Counted from the stretch's first letter, positions 33,100-44,019 are shown. The stretch is DNA of 64,000 nucleotides from Ligula intestinalis (GCA_036362985.1 JAYGXS010000003.1:32086506-32150505), one strand, 5' to 3'. Translations and numbers: made by a program. The notes: generated from the sequence alone by a model not told the origin.

Positions 33100-33560
33100 C
33101 GTGGCTGCACCTGCCACCTTCACCCTCTCCCACCTCCGCTTTTCTTGATTTGGGACTGCGAAACCGATCCCAGATGAGGGAAACATGGAGTGATGTAGAT
33201 GCGACTCAAGTCTACTCTCACCATCATCTACTTCAGACGCAATCACCAGCCCCGTGCCATATTGCAATGGTGCCATACTGCTTGGAACAGATTTTCCGGT
33301 ATGTATGCAAGTGCGCACGCCCATCCCATTCCGGGCGATCGATCAACTAGGCGCTGGCCTGTGGGGGAGAGAGAGCGAGGTCGACTCTCCACGCATTTTG
33401 ATCCCTCCTTCTTAATGTGGCCTTTATGGCCCTCCCAGGCGGGAGCCTGCCTAGTAAAGTGTGCTGTTGGAACCCGTAGTTAGTTTTTTTCGCGCCAGCT
33501 GCCTGCACCCTCTCCCATCTCCGCATTTTTTTACTTTTGTCTTGACATCGGTTCCGGTGT
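33100..33560. repeat. GC-rich segment with a diverged internal repeat
   Basis: CACCCTCTCCCACCTCCGC (33122-33140) recurs as CACCCTCTCCCATCTCCGC (33507-33525), each followed by a T-rich tract. Opposite overlapping frames (33082-33324 minus, 33084-33350 and 33199-33483 plus) are shadows of this GC-rich region. Confidence 0.4.
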
Positions 33561-33619
33561 GGGAGTGGTGGGAGAGTGCGGATAGAGTATCCGTGAGTTC
33601 TTCTTTCATTATAATCCAG

Positions 33620-33753
33620 TAGAAGTCACCGCGTTTGCCTTCAGCTTGCTGAGGCTCGTGGTGGACATCGCCGAGAGCGAAGGTCGACCTCTCGTGTCCC
33701 CAGGAGGCACCACTTTTTCTATCGGGGTAGCAAACCTTGTCCTTCGGATTTCC
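33620..33753 (+). CDS. Candidate internal exon, eIF2B beta-like
   Basis: A pyrimidine-rich tract ending TTATAATCCAG (33619) would be the acceptor. The frame then reads EVTAFAFSLLRLVVDIAESE, GRPLVSPGGTTFSIGVANLV, LRISKLF. The arrangement EGR-x-L...TT...IG..N-L-V-x-R-x-x-K resembles the N-terminal helical region of eIF2B beta, where GR, TT-VG and N-MV-RRV-K occur in the same order, with a two-residue insertion here. The GC-rich codons contrast with the flanks. The donor side (GTTGG) is weak and no other exon of the gene was found. Treat the identity as a hypothesis. Confidence 0.3.
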
Positions 33754-33759
33754 AAGCTG

Positions 33760-34550
33760 TTTGTTGGACGGCTGCGTTTCACGCTCATATTTCTGTCAAC
33801 ATTTGCACAAAAATTTTTGAGCACAGATGTGTTCCCCAACTCTCCTCGCTTGTTTTCTAATTCGAATGTTTTTGTGTCTTCAGGTATCGATAAGAGGCGT
33901 CTGAGATTGCTACATGGATGAAAGCATTATTCGGTGAATCCTCACACTTTACTTCATACACTACCGGTGTAGTATTTAGAAGCCTGCAAGCAACGCCCTT
34001 CGCGATGCGCCATTGAGAACAAAGTCCCAATCCTGAATGCCTCTATTTTCTTCATTGCATCCCTCTAGCCGGCAACTTCCGATGTCTGAAACCAACGCAT
34101 TCGAATCACACTGAGGAATAAATCACGTGCTACCATTGCTCTAGTATCAGCAAAAGTCCCCACTTCTTATATGCATATGTGTACTATCCCCGCGCATGGA
34201 AATTTTTGACTTAACTCATAATTTACCACAAATAACTCCAACAAACGCCTGATTTCCCTTCCCTACAAGAAAGTGTGCTTTTCTACAATCTTCCTTAATA
34301 TCATTATATCTATATGATTGCAGCATACTCCTACTGGCATTCTCATGTTAAAGCTGAGAGCAGCACATAGCGGTAAACGCACCTTTTTAATATTATTTCT
34401 TGTCTCAGAACTTCAAATTGCTCACAGGAAAAGATTTGAAAGCTTACTGAGAGAGTGGGTGGCTGTCCATTCCTAAAGATCCTATTGTCACTACCGATCA
34501 GAGATTTGGATATCTGGCCGAAATTTTTAGTCTTAGGGTGGTCGCCGTTT
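33760..34550. other. No gene recognised
   Basis: A good-looking acceptor tract TTTTTGTGTCTTCAG ends at 33883, but the frame after it closes within 13 codons. The rest is AT-rich and featureless. Confidence 0.35.
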
Positions 34551-34559
34551 TTTTCGTTT

Positions 34560-35394
34560 GTGGCCACGGCCGTTTGTTTTTTTGTAATGGCGGCAGGCGG
34601 GATGTCACCATCTAATTACTCCCTTTGGAATCCCCAAGAAAGAACACAACAAGAAGGGCATGAAAGTGGATGCCACCGAAATGAGAGTGAATGTGAGTTG
34701 TCTTCTCGGGTGGCAGTTGTGCCGCTGACCTTGCCAGGACAGAATGTCTGACCGCGGGGCGAAGCCCGGGCCTGAGGTGGACTGGCTATGTCCATTCCGT
34801 GTTGCACTCACTGTCTGAGACGTGATAGTTGCCTGTAAGTGATTGCCAAGCGCGCTCGCTTGTGGCATGATTGAGTGCGTTTGAATAAGATCACCTGCCG
34901 TGTGGCGCACCTAAGCGGCCCTTGAGGTACTGCAACTAGTTGGGCACGCGCATGGGCTAGCGTGCGTTTGCGCACGTGTGTGTGCGGTCCGGTCCAGCGG
35001 GTCAAAGGCCATCGCGTGGGGCAGCCACAGCTAAAGGCACAAGACCTTGAGGCCACTCCCATTGAACAATGAACTGTTGTTGGCAGTCGGCTGAAGGTGG
35101 TCACTAGCGAAGGCATATGGCCTTGAGGTAGTCCTAACTGACAAAGGAATCGTTTTAGGCAGTCGGCCACAGGCAGGACACGTCAGGACAGTCTGCAAGG
35201 TTATGCTGGCATTAGGCTGGGCTAGGTTCCTAACATGTGTAGCCTGACGGTCACCGATTTTGCGTTCCGTCACCTCAGTGGAGGGCTTGGTAAGCCTGCT
35301 TCCTCTTCTGGTGGATTCGTGGCGGGGCCGTCTCTGTTCACATATCTTAAGTTCAGGATAACTATCTTGTCCTATTCTTAATGTGTGTGTTGAT
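34560..35394. other. GC-rich flank of the PLE, no gene
   Basis: The block CTAGTTGGGCACGCGCATG (about 34936-34955) recurs as CTAGTTGAGCACGCGTGTG near 37298, on the other side of the PLE at 35395-36830, so these may be its terminal repeats. Long opposing frames here are GC artefacts. Confidence 0.35.
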
Positions 35395-35404
35395 GCAGGA
35401 CTTT

Positions 35405-35665
35405 TTAGGCCACAGGAAGGTCTAGATATCTGTTGATAGAGCTGGCATCTGCGTAACATGCCTCAAACGTCAGTTGTTTCGCTTCCGAGGTGCCTCGACC
35501 TAAGAAGTTCGCTCCTTGGATGGCAAAAGTATGGTCAGTCTCTCCAATATGCTTTTCAAGAGCTTCTGATTTGTGCTCCTGTAGGTGGTTCTGCACTGTT
35601 CTTCAAGTTTCCCGACGTAGTTGCACCTTCCATCACTGCTACCTATTTGGTAGACAACTGTGGAG
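35405..35665 (-). pseudogene. PLE endonuclease C-terminal fragment
   Basis: CNYVGKLEEQCRT marks the (Y)VG motif. After a frame change comes MQNHLQEHKSEALEKHIGET, then DHTFAIQGANFLGRGTSEAK and ASSINRYLDLPVA before a stop. The LQEHK helix and the H-FD/FAI...L segment are typical of PLE GIY-YIG domains. Confidence 0.8.
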
Positions 35666-36595
35666 GTTTCGCTAAGAGGCTGTCTTATTGTAGGGGGTTA
35701 AACATGTTAAACTCTAGCAACTGCTATCTTCAGAGCATGCTTACTTATAAGATGAGAAGTCAGTAGAGGCCAGAGTAGTAAGAAGAGTATATTGTGTAAC
35801 AGAGGAAATGAGAATAGATGGAAGAAGTCTGATTTGAGAGAACACGACCAGCCAGGAAGCCGGCCGTGGTCCAAGTGGGGTTTAGCAGCAGGCATGTCAG
35901 CGGTAGCGAGAACAGGCATTGTCTGGTTACCTTGGAGGTTATTGGCCGGACAGATTGCATCGACCAAGGCGTGCATGCGTCTTATTCGTCGCCAAGAGAG
36001 ACCAGCCGTTGTGGTATCTTTGACTGGCTGTTGCAGAGGCCGCCTTCAGTGCAGACGCACGCGTTAACAGCAACGAGCCTTCGGACATGCTGGTCTATGT
36101 AGAGTTAGTCACCACAGTCTGCCCTTAAGTTGCATCAGAATGGGGCAAATTGTCTCCTGGGGTAGATGGGCTATGCCTACTCCGGTGAATTGTAAAGGCC
36201 GATAAATGTCTTCGTATATTCCTTTTGTGTGGCGAATGGAACGCTAGACTTCGGATTGCTCTTCTTTTGGCTGTCTTCGGTCCAATCGGCGCTTGCTTTG
36301 TTGGATAAATAAAAAGCTTGGAAATCAATGAGCTCGGAAAAGAGCAGTATGGTATTGTCATTCAGCTCTTTTGTCAGCTGGCCTGCTGCAATGCGTTTTA
36401 ACTTTTTGCAGTAGAGTACGGACGCAGTTACGTTTGTGAGACAGGGGATGATTGCTATTGAAATGTCGTATTTACTTTGGGCTGTTGGCTTTCTGAATAC
36501 CGTAGATGGCCGTAGTCCGCTTGCACACTGGCACAGAAGGAAATCGGGGAAGGGAAGTTGGTTGGTTGTTTGTTTGTTTTAGCTTCCATAGTGAA

Positions 36596-36830
36596 TTAGA
36601 AATTTGGGTCAACCGAATTTAGCAATCCTTTGAGACGCTCAATGTTAGATGTTTTGACAATGACAAAAGTGTCATCAACAAAATGAGCCAAAAACATTGG
36701 TGCATACTTGGTGAAGACCCAAGGCTCTATCCGTTGAAGGACCAATTCAGCAATCAGGCCTGATAGGGGGGGAATCACTTGCAGTGCCTTTAATTTGTTC
36801 ATACGTTTGTCCACCAACTGCGAAGTAGTT
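36596..36830 (-). pseudogene. PLE reverse transcriptase fragment
   Basis: Minus-strand frame PLSGLIAELVLQRIEPWVFT followed by APMFLAHFVDDTFVIVKT. The PISGLIAE-like motif and FVDDTFVI are the conserved palm motifs of PLE RTs; the active site here is FVDD. The frame continues as RLKGLLNSVDPNF and then as QFTMEAK after a frame change at 36595. Palm residues are present, but the fingers are missing. Confidence 0.85.
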
Positions 36831-36899
36831 GTTAGGGCAATCTCGTTGACTACAGGGGCTTGCCTCGCTCATTATAGCGTTCGGTTAGACGTAGGCTCA

Positions 36900-37865
36900 C
36901 AACATCCATCGGGCTTAGTACTGCAGTGGTCTAAGCAGTGGTTCTGCTCGGATGACAACAATTATCAGGTCAAATCCCAAGTTTTTTGGTAGAAGGCAGA
37001 AGTCACCAGAAGGACGGATTTATGGTGCAAAGAACCCTGCATTGCTGCCTCGGGTAGCAGTGGCCACCGGCGAAGCTATGGCTGGTTTCGACTGCGTCCA
37101 GTCGTGTCCGAGTGATGGCAGCTGCTTTTACATGACTGTGAAGGGAGTCCAAGTGGAAGGCGGAAGAATGTTCTCTGGGCTCTCGTGGCTTGCTATTGGT
37201 GTGTTACAATTGCCCGAAGGGAGTGTCACGCATAGAGGTCCCCTGCTGCATTGGCAGTAGGGTGAGGCGTTCAGGTGTCTCTGGAGAAACTGGGACTAGT
37301 TGAGCACGCGTGTGCGTGAGCAAGTGAAGGTCGGTCAAGCAGTTTAGGATCAGAGAGTGTTAACAGTCACCTGCGAAGACACGCGGTGTTAGGGGGCCAC
37401 GGCCATTGAAGGAGGAAGGGGGACAGCATTTGTTAGACATCCGCCATAGGACTGCAAAAGTCGACAGCATGCACTAATAGTCTGGTAGACTACAAAGATT
37501 AGGGGTTTCAAATGGATGTAGTTTCGGATTGAAATATGCAAAGACGCTTTGAACGTGTGCCTATGTTTGTGTGCAGGGTAGAGGTAACGCTGTAGCGAAA
37601 ACACCTTCAGACTGGTGACTTTGAAGTAGTTTCCTCGCTCAGTTAAACAATTAGCGTCAATGAAGGCAGGACGAAGATTTATAAATAGTGACTAATAGGT
37701 GGTAACTTTATTGTCGTAAAAATTGCCACTGAAACATTCAAAAAATAATTTGGAGGTCATAAGTTAGATCTCATTTGCATTTATATCTTAATGATATTGA
37801 GCAAGTAGAAAAATTCATGCAGTTTTCAAGATGAGGGAGGAAGCAAGATTGTGGTGTCAGGGAAC
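36900..37865. other. No gene recognised
   Basis: GC-rich start with frame 36952-37260 (plus, 102 aa) that shows no domain. Contains the partner of the possible PLE terminal repeat near 37298. Confidence 0.35.
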
Positions 37866-37869
37866 TAAG

Positions 37870-38260
37870 GCCGCCCCGATAGGTAATTAGTTGCTGGCGG
37901 CTGAATTGGCGGCTTTTAGGCGTACAGGACCGGTTTGCGTGAACTGATTGCAGCCGCTTTTGCCATAGCTAACAGATGCTGTCAAATGAATTTTGAATAG
38001 CTTGAGGGGACCTTGTGAATCACTTGGAAAGCCGCGCTGGCGTCTACGCGATGACCTGAGTCTGCCATGTGCGCGAGAATAGACCTGTTTATGTTCTTTA
38101 TCTGGCACTTTCCTGGCTCTACTTGAAGGTGTAATCGTTAGCTTTTGGACCTACACTGGCTCGTGTGACCGACATATTCTGCCCCAAAATAGCAGCTTAA
38201 AGAATAAATGCACATAGATGGGAGCTGGGTTGGCAATTGGTCCTTGATGAAAATAGTATG
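37870..38260 (-). mobile_element. Penelope-like element fragment (GIY-YIG)
   Basis: On the minus strand: YSFSCYFGAEYVGHTSQCRS, then after a stop ILAHMADSGHRVDASAAFQV. This aligns with the endonuclease of the 4965-6165 element (ILAHLVYTNHRVDTSEAFQV). The second Cys of the CSC pair is changed. No RT is attached. Confidence 0.75.
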
Positions 38261-38264
38261 AAAA

Positions 38265-39590
38265 TAGCAGAAAACAGCACATAGTTAACGGCTGCTGGAA
38301 GCTAACTCTTGAATTATGCAAATTACCGGTAGCTCCATCTTCATTAACTGTTTCATGAAACAGTTTGTTGTAAATGCAAGTGGAGCATCAGTAAGAAAAT
38401 GCGCTTTCAACATTCGTTAGGTTTACTGTGCGTCTATGGAACATGGTGGATCACAGTCTCGGTATCCATGACCATTTCAAAGATCAGTTGCTCACCCCTG
38501 CTCTTATTCCTTGTAATTTTATATTACTTTCTACATTCAGTAGGCATTCTCATAAGTTTAAAAATGCTAAAGTACTGTTTTCCTCTATTGTAGCCGAACA
38601 CGTGGATACCTAAAATGATTATTTATGTTTAGCAGTCAATGTTTCTATCACCGCTATAGCGCAACCGTCTGAGAAAGTTCCATCACGAGGAAAATTTAAT
38701 CAATCTACATCGGCAAGTGAAGGTCTCAAGAGGCTATCGTTTTGATAATTTGGGAAACTGCAGGGCCAAATAATATGGGAACAAAGCAAAATTTGAGGTA
38801 CAGTTTCGCAGTGTATGGTACTAGAAAATGTTATCTGCCAATTTCACAAAAAACGATTCCTGAATTATTCTACTAGTGAAACCTAGTAACCCTGATTCTG
38901 ATTCATTACTTTGCTTACTGATGCATCGCGCATGCATCGTAGAGTGCAATAATCTGATTGAGTCCTCTTAAAAACGCGGTAATTCAAATGTGTGTATAAA
39001 AAAGCATGAGACTGGGACAGACTACACAAGCCAGATTCATACAACGTCTGAAAAATACCAAATCAAATATTGTCTTTTTTTGGAGAAATAGCAACGGAGG
39101 CACTTTAGTAACTCAACTCAAGCAATCCTCCAACGCGATTCAATGTATACGAGGTTTGAGACGGTCCCAGATTAGAAGTATTGTGGTTGGGCATTCCCGA
39201 TTCCCAATATTCTCTGACTCTGAAAAACAGGAGTATTTTTTGCCGGCTGTAAGTAGTTTCGTCCATTGAAATATCAAAAGATTGATCTGATTACTGCCTT
39301 CAATCACTAGCCCTACCCATCTTTATTATAAATGCATCCGCCAGTTAGTTTTCTCGGCCCTTTCTGACTAAACAATTTCATATCAAAAACCTGGCAGTTT
39401 GACCGCCTAGAACGATGAGGTCCAAAATGTCCCGATTAATTGATTTCTTTTTTTAATGGGAGACAAACTTTCCCAGTATCGAACCCAAGAGCGTAGCAAC
39501 ATAACATCCCATACTCGAAGAAGATATTAGGATGTCTCCAGACTGAATTTTTAACAATTATATCCTATTATATTGGGTGGTGCTCAAGGA
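38265..39590. other. No gene recognised
   Basis: Frames at 38399-38613 and 39006-39269 (plus) have no domain. AT-rich overall. Confidence 0.35.
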
Positions 39591-39609
39591 ACCTGCCTTG
39601 ATTATTTTC

Positions 39610-41165
39610 TTTGGTTCGAATACGAAAACTAAGGTTGACCTTCTTTCTCAGTTCTACCGGTCCGTTGTGAAAACTGGACCCAACTTCCCCACCCTCCTTC
39701 CTCTTCCTCCACCTCACTAATGAAGACGATGCGATGTCTTTTATTGGCACAGTTCTCTTCACCGAGAAAATAATTCAGACGGAGTTTAAAAAAACTGAAT
39801 CGACCTCCCCAGGCACCGATGTAATCCCGGCCAAACTGTTGGAGGAGCTAGCTTCTGAAATGGCCAAACCGCTAGCCTGACTATCCCAGACGTCGTTTAC
39901 CAGTGGGTGCCTACCCTCCGATTGGAAGTCCGCAACGATCACTTTATTATTCCAAATTGGAAGCCAAGCGTCTGTGACTAGTTTTAGGCCGGTGAGCCCA
40001 ACCTCCATTCGTTGCAACACCATGAAAAAAGCCTTAAGAAAGCCTGATGCTGTTCTTTGAGCAGAACTACCTCCTGTCCGATTCCCATCACGGCTTTCAC
40101 AATGGTAAATCCTGTCTTTCGAATCTGCTCTTCTCACTTGAACGCTGGATCAAAGCACTTGACGAATGCACAATGGTACACGTCATCTATACTGAATTTA
40201 AAAAGTCTTTCGACAGTGTCCCTCATGAATGCATAAGCTGTGTAGCGCAGAAGTTCGCGGGAACCCCTTCCTATGGATCCAAAACTTTTTGACTGGATTG
40301 TCCCAACAAGTACAAGTCGGGTGACAGCAGTCGTCAGGGATACCTGTGGTGAGAGGCATCCCGCATGGTTCAGTTTTAGGTCCCCCAATATCCCTTCTTT
40401 TCATCAACGACTATGTAAGGGGCCTAGACTGTGATGTCACTCTGTTTGCTGACGACATAATACTATATAAAGTTGTCCAAAATACGGCAGATGAAAGCCA
40501 TCTGCAATCTAACTTGATCAGATTAGAGGACTGGTCAAAACATTGACTTATGCCCTTCAATGCTCGTAAATGCAACTTTCTTCAAATCAGCAGTTATAGA
40601 GCGTCCAGCCCGAAGGGTTACTTTTCAAGTGGTACGCTGCTGAAACAAGTTGACAGTCCGAAGGACTTGGGTGTTTTGATTCCTCCTTCACTCAAACCAA
40701 CCCTAAAATGCATGAAGGCTGGATCTATATTGCAGCTTATTAGACGAGTCTCTTTGGGGTTTTAAAAAGAGAGCTTTTCCAAAATATTTTGAAGCTTCGT
40801 TCAGCCGCACCTATAATTCGCTATGCAGGCATAGAGACCTTGGACTGCCAAAGACTGTACTGTCTCGAAGAAGGTCCAGAGACGATCGACAAAAAAGGCC
40901 TGGGAACAATGTCAAACCTAAACCTACTTCCCCTTTTCTACAGGCGACTGCAAAGGGAATTCATATTAACCGTCCATATTATGAATGACCTGGTTTGTTG
41001 GTTTTTTCCCGATTATTTTTTTATCCAAGCTAACATGCCCACTTTGCTTGGTCATCCCCTAAAACTACGCCCCGGCAAAACAAGTATCGATTGGCGTAAC
41101 TTTTTACGCTGTAACAAAGTGGTTGCAATGTGGAATGCTCTTCCCGTAGAGGTCATCCTCTTCAT
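39610..41165 (+). pseudogene. LINE reverse transcriptase pseudogene
   Basis: Motifs in order: STSPGTDVIPAKLLEELASE (39815-39870), DWKSATITLLFQIGSQASVT and FRPVSPTSIRCNTMKKAL (RT block 1), SDSHHGFHNGKSCLSNLLFS, VIYTEFKKSFDSVPHE (first catalytic Asp replaced by Glu), GIPHGSVLGP, and FADDIILYK (active site intact). There follow a TGA where Trp is usual (40544-40546), LMPFNARKCNFLQIS, and the C-terminal LNLLPLFYRRLQREFILTVH with HPLKLRPGKTS and WNALPVEV. The frame changes near 40050, 40300 and 40770. Confidence 0.85.
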
Positions 41166-41167
41166 CT

Positions 41168-41190
41168 GTATATATATATATATATACAAA
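41168..41190 (+). repeat. TA microsatellite at LINE 3' end
   Basis: Repeated TA units immediately after the last LINE codons, consistent with the 3' microsatellite of CR1-type elements. Confidence 0.75.
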
Positions 41191-41240
41191 CCAAGGGACA
41201 ACCATACAGAGATACACAAACTTTACATATACTAGTTTAC

Positions 41241-41820
41241 TCAGAAGGAGAACGGGCGTTCACCGGGAGAGGTATATTTGTGGTCTGACGTTTCGAATAG
41301 TTATCTCGACTAACCATCTTCAGAGAATGAATCCTCTGGCTCCTGGCTCTCGATATATGCCGCTCCTTTCGTCCGCGGGCGTAGTCTGCCAATCTAGTTC
41401 GATCCGCTCTGCATAGTTCGCGTCTCTAGGTGGTAACGGCTCACCGTACCAGCAGCCTGGTAACCGCCCATCGCGCATCGCTCTGCGTTGTCACTGTCTG
41501 CCCCTAGGGAGTCAGTGTTTGTTTGGCTTCCCCATGTCTCGCCATCGCCTGTCCTCTGGTAACCATCGGCCGTGCCCGCAGCCTGGTTACCGTCTCCCGC
41601 TGTCTGTTCTGCGTTGGGGCTGGCTATAGCCAGAGTTTCAATGTTTGTTTGGCTTCCTTCCGTCTCGCCGTAGTCTGCCGCCTGGATTTGTCGGTTGAGG
41701 GGGTCACTGGTTGAGGGCCCCGATTCTCCCGTGTTGTGACCATCCTTTGATAAGAATTTTCTATTCGAAACGTCAGACCACAAATATACCTCTCCCGGTG
41801 AACGCCCTTTCTCCTTCTGA
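41241..41820. mobile_element. Foldback element F1 with hammerhead in its arm
   Basis: 579 bp with 59-bp terminal arms, 41242-41300 and 41761-41819, that differ at one base. The outer end is CAGAAGGAGAA; the inner end of each arm is GTCTGACGTTTCGAATAG, the 3' half of a PLE-type hammerhead read outward. The near-identical arms point to a recent insertion or an active correction process. No target duplication is clear. The interior has two diverged copies of a unit of about 130 bp. Confidence 0.8.
41283..41330 (-). ncRNA. Hammerhead ribozyme, PLE type, in arm of F1
   Basis: Minus strand: CTGAAGA (41323-41317, allowed since position 7 varies), stem II GG and TAGT pairing with ACTA and TC around a loop, GAAA (41294-41291), CGTC with cleavage predicted after 41287. 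The core is complete. On the opposite arm the GAAACGTC half is intact (41766 onward) but the 5' half has become CTTTGATAAG. Confidence 0.6.
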
Positions 41821-41828
41821 CTTACCAC
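41394..41828 (-). other. Repetitive open frame inside F1
   Basis: 144-aa minus-strand frame, rich in Gly, Gln, Ser and Thr, without Lys/Arg clusters. It contains two diverged repeats of about 43 aa: GETEGSQTNIETLAIASPNA with a GNQAAGTADGYQ end, and GETWGSQTNTDSLGADSDNA with a GYQAAGTVSRYH end. Its start lies inside the terminal arm. It stays open across the whole interior, which is notable, but there is no known domain, and a minisatellite-like origin explains it equally well. Confidence 0.3.
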
Positions 41829-43425
41829 ATGAGAATCGAATTTTCGCTACTTATTTTACTACTTCTACTAAGCAATCAGCGATTTATTAGTACTATTTAG
41901 ACCAAAACCTGCTTTGTTTTCGCCTACAAGCATGTAACTGACTTTTTTTCAATTTTTGTTTTGTATCCATATATTTCCTAGAATCTTGTTACCAGTAGGA
42001 AACTCACAGGCTTTCAACTTTGCGAAAATTCCAATTGAAAATTTCAGAAGATAAATTGGCTTTGCCTATCTTTCCCTCAATAAACTGCTACTGATACTTA
42101 TCAATCCATCAACGTTACCCTGTTAAAACGGTACAGGTCGGCATGAAAAACAGTTAAGTCGCGACATTTACAGATTTTTAGGATTCGAAATGCTTCTTAC
42201 TCATAAGAAAACATGACTGTTGAAATAGGGGATCATTTGTGAAATAACAATGAACACCCCGTTTACTTTATGAAATGCTCTGTGAAGCGTCACAGTCTAC
42301 TATAACAAAACTATTTACTGACAACAAGGTAGTAGTATTATTATAGTTATATTAGTAAATCTTGGGAGGGTTCTCGGAGTTCAGGCTGACCTTTAATATG
42401 CACGGTGAGGGAATACACAATAAACATCGGCAAAGAATTCAGCTGACGAGTAGATATCTGTAAAAGAAACGAGGATCGCTTATTAGTGTGGCAAAGTTTC
42501 TGTTTAGGCTGGCAATCCTGTCGCCTGCGAGTAGTCTTCGGTGCCATTTTGAACAGATTTTCCCTGTTCATATCTAGATCAAGTCGCCTTAGCAACTGAA
42601 ACCCTACTATAAGGTCACCTATGTCCTATCGATAGCGGAAGTTGGAGGATCAAGGCTGTCAAGTGCCACTCGTAAGTTCAACTGTTTGAGTTCAGTAAGA
42701 ACCTTTGTGGCATGTCACTGTATACCTTCAAGAATACGTAGGTCTTTCGGAAACTACGACTGTCAAGCCTGCACCGCATATTCCAGGTGTGGACGCACAT
42801 ATGTTTTGTAGAAGAAAACGTCTTTACTTGGTTTCGTGCACTCAATCTCATGAGGTGAACACAATGCCTTAATCTGCTTAAAGGCAGGCGCAGGGGCATA
42901 ATCCCAAGTTTGTTAAACCTATACCGACGACTTGCTCAACCTTTCTTACTTGCTCCCATTGAAACAATAATCTAAGTCTGCAAAAATTGCATGGACATAA
43001 TAGTTTGTCGTAAAACCAACAGATATGACTTTGCTTCGCATAATTTTGTACGAGCGTACATCTTCACCAGAGTTTGTATTTGAAGATAAAGGTTATTTGG
43101 TTCAAAAGTTATTGGTGATTTTCCGATTTCTCACGAAATTGTATTTTTTCACGTTCCAGGGGTTTCAAGTTTCCTAGAACGCTTGAGTGAAGGGACGCTT
43201 TGATAAATAAGTAGAATGGTGTCATTGTATGGGGCGTAAATGATAAATCAGGGGAAATTTGGGTGTATAAAGGCCTGGATAAATGGAGTGCCTGTTAAAA
43301 CATTAACGCAGACGCTTCTTTCTTTTCCTGATAAGAAAAAGAGTACTTAAGAGGCCTTGCGGGGAAACTACTTTTTTGTTCGTGAATTTGAATAAAACTA
43401 ACTGCAGTCAGGAAATTTGATTGCT
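41825..43425. other. No gene recognised
   Basis: AT-rich. Frames at 42347-42595 and 42678-42899 (minus) are unrecognised. Confidence 0.35.
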
Positions 43426-43479
43426 AAATAGGAAAATATGCGGCTGCTATCGGAACTCGAGCGGGAGCTAGAAACCAAA

Positions 43480-43750
43480 AACCGGACGAGTGAGTTCTGT
43501 AACCGATCGGTGTGCGCTTTACGCTACTGTGTATATTCCCGATCGAAACCGGCAATGCAACGAGCTTGGGGCGCAGTGGTTGCAACGTTGGACTTCTAAC
43601 TACCGAGGTCACAAGTTCGAACTCCGGGGAGGGAGGGGGGAGGGAGGGAGGGAGGGAGGGAGGCCACCCCCGTGACTTGGAATGGCTGGTTCATGAAGGT
43701 TAATAAGTCAGCGATGGCCATCCTAGTTTCCCTTGTCTTCGTCGGTACTG
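43480..43750 (+). mobile_element. R2 element with internal GGGA expansion
   Basis: The linker GGACGAGTGAGTTCTGTAAC and ATTCCCGATCGAAACCGG leads into the head (GGCGCAGTGGTTGCAACG and box B-like CAAGTTCGAACTCCGGGG). A GGGA minisatellite follows (43626-43664). The hammerhead region (43685-43730) is degraded: CTGGTTCATGA, stem II GGTTAATAAGTC, GCGA in place of GAAA. The stem III palindrome TGGCCA and CTAGT are kept. The linker also appears alone at 63.54 kb. Confidence 0.65.
43626..43664 (+). repeat. GGGA minisatellite
   Basis: About nine GGGA-like units, between the box B-like sequence and the hammerhead region of the R2 copy. Confidence 0.85.
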
Positions 43751-44019
43751 TCCTTCTTACTAAAGCTATACTATATACGCAATACTTTCCCTCCATGTTG
43801 GATAGACCTCCATGAAAAACTAGCATGCAACTGTTCGCAGGTTTCTCGTCATGCTGTGTCATCTCTGTTAGTTGTGTGGCCCTCAACAAGTACTTTTAAT
43901 GTGGTAGATACCCTACTAATTTTAACAATAGCACGGCCTCCTGGAACTCCTTCAAATACCTACCAGTAGATGTGACTTCACTATGTTCCCGTGCGGTTCT
44001 TGATAAGAGATTTTGTATG

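Larger units (their letters stand above)
35395..36830 (-). mobile_element. Penelope-like element, second subfamily
   Basis: Minus strand, 5'-truncated and frameshifted. The RT part (36830-36596) and the endonuclease part (about 35660-35405) are in the right order for a PLE. The sequence differs clearly from the 4965-6165 element, so two PLE subfamilies are present. Between them, short pieces with frame changes carry the thumb region. Confidence 0.8.
39600..41190 (+). mobile_element. CR1/jockey-like LINE, 5'-truncated
   Basis: Covers the RT and the C-terminal region of a non-LTR retrotransposon and ends in a TA microsatellite (41168-41188), as expected of a CR1-type 3' end. The apurinic endonuclease and ORF1 are missing, the usual result of incomplete reverse transcription. 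It is broken by at least two stops and several frame changes. No target duplication was found. Confidence 0.85.

Noticed and set aside
34455..35459. Overlapping frames of about 100-140 aa on both strands
   Set aside because: High GC with frames on both strands and no motif; next to the PLE.
41745..41790. Hammerhead on the right arm of F1 (plus strand)
   Set aside because: The GAAACGTC half is intact, but the 5' half reads CTTTGATAAG, so the core is broken.
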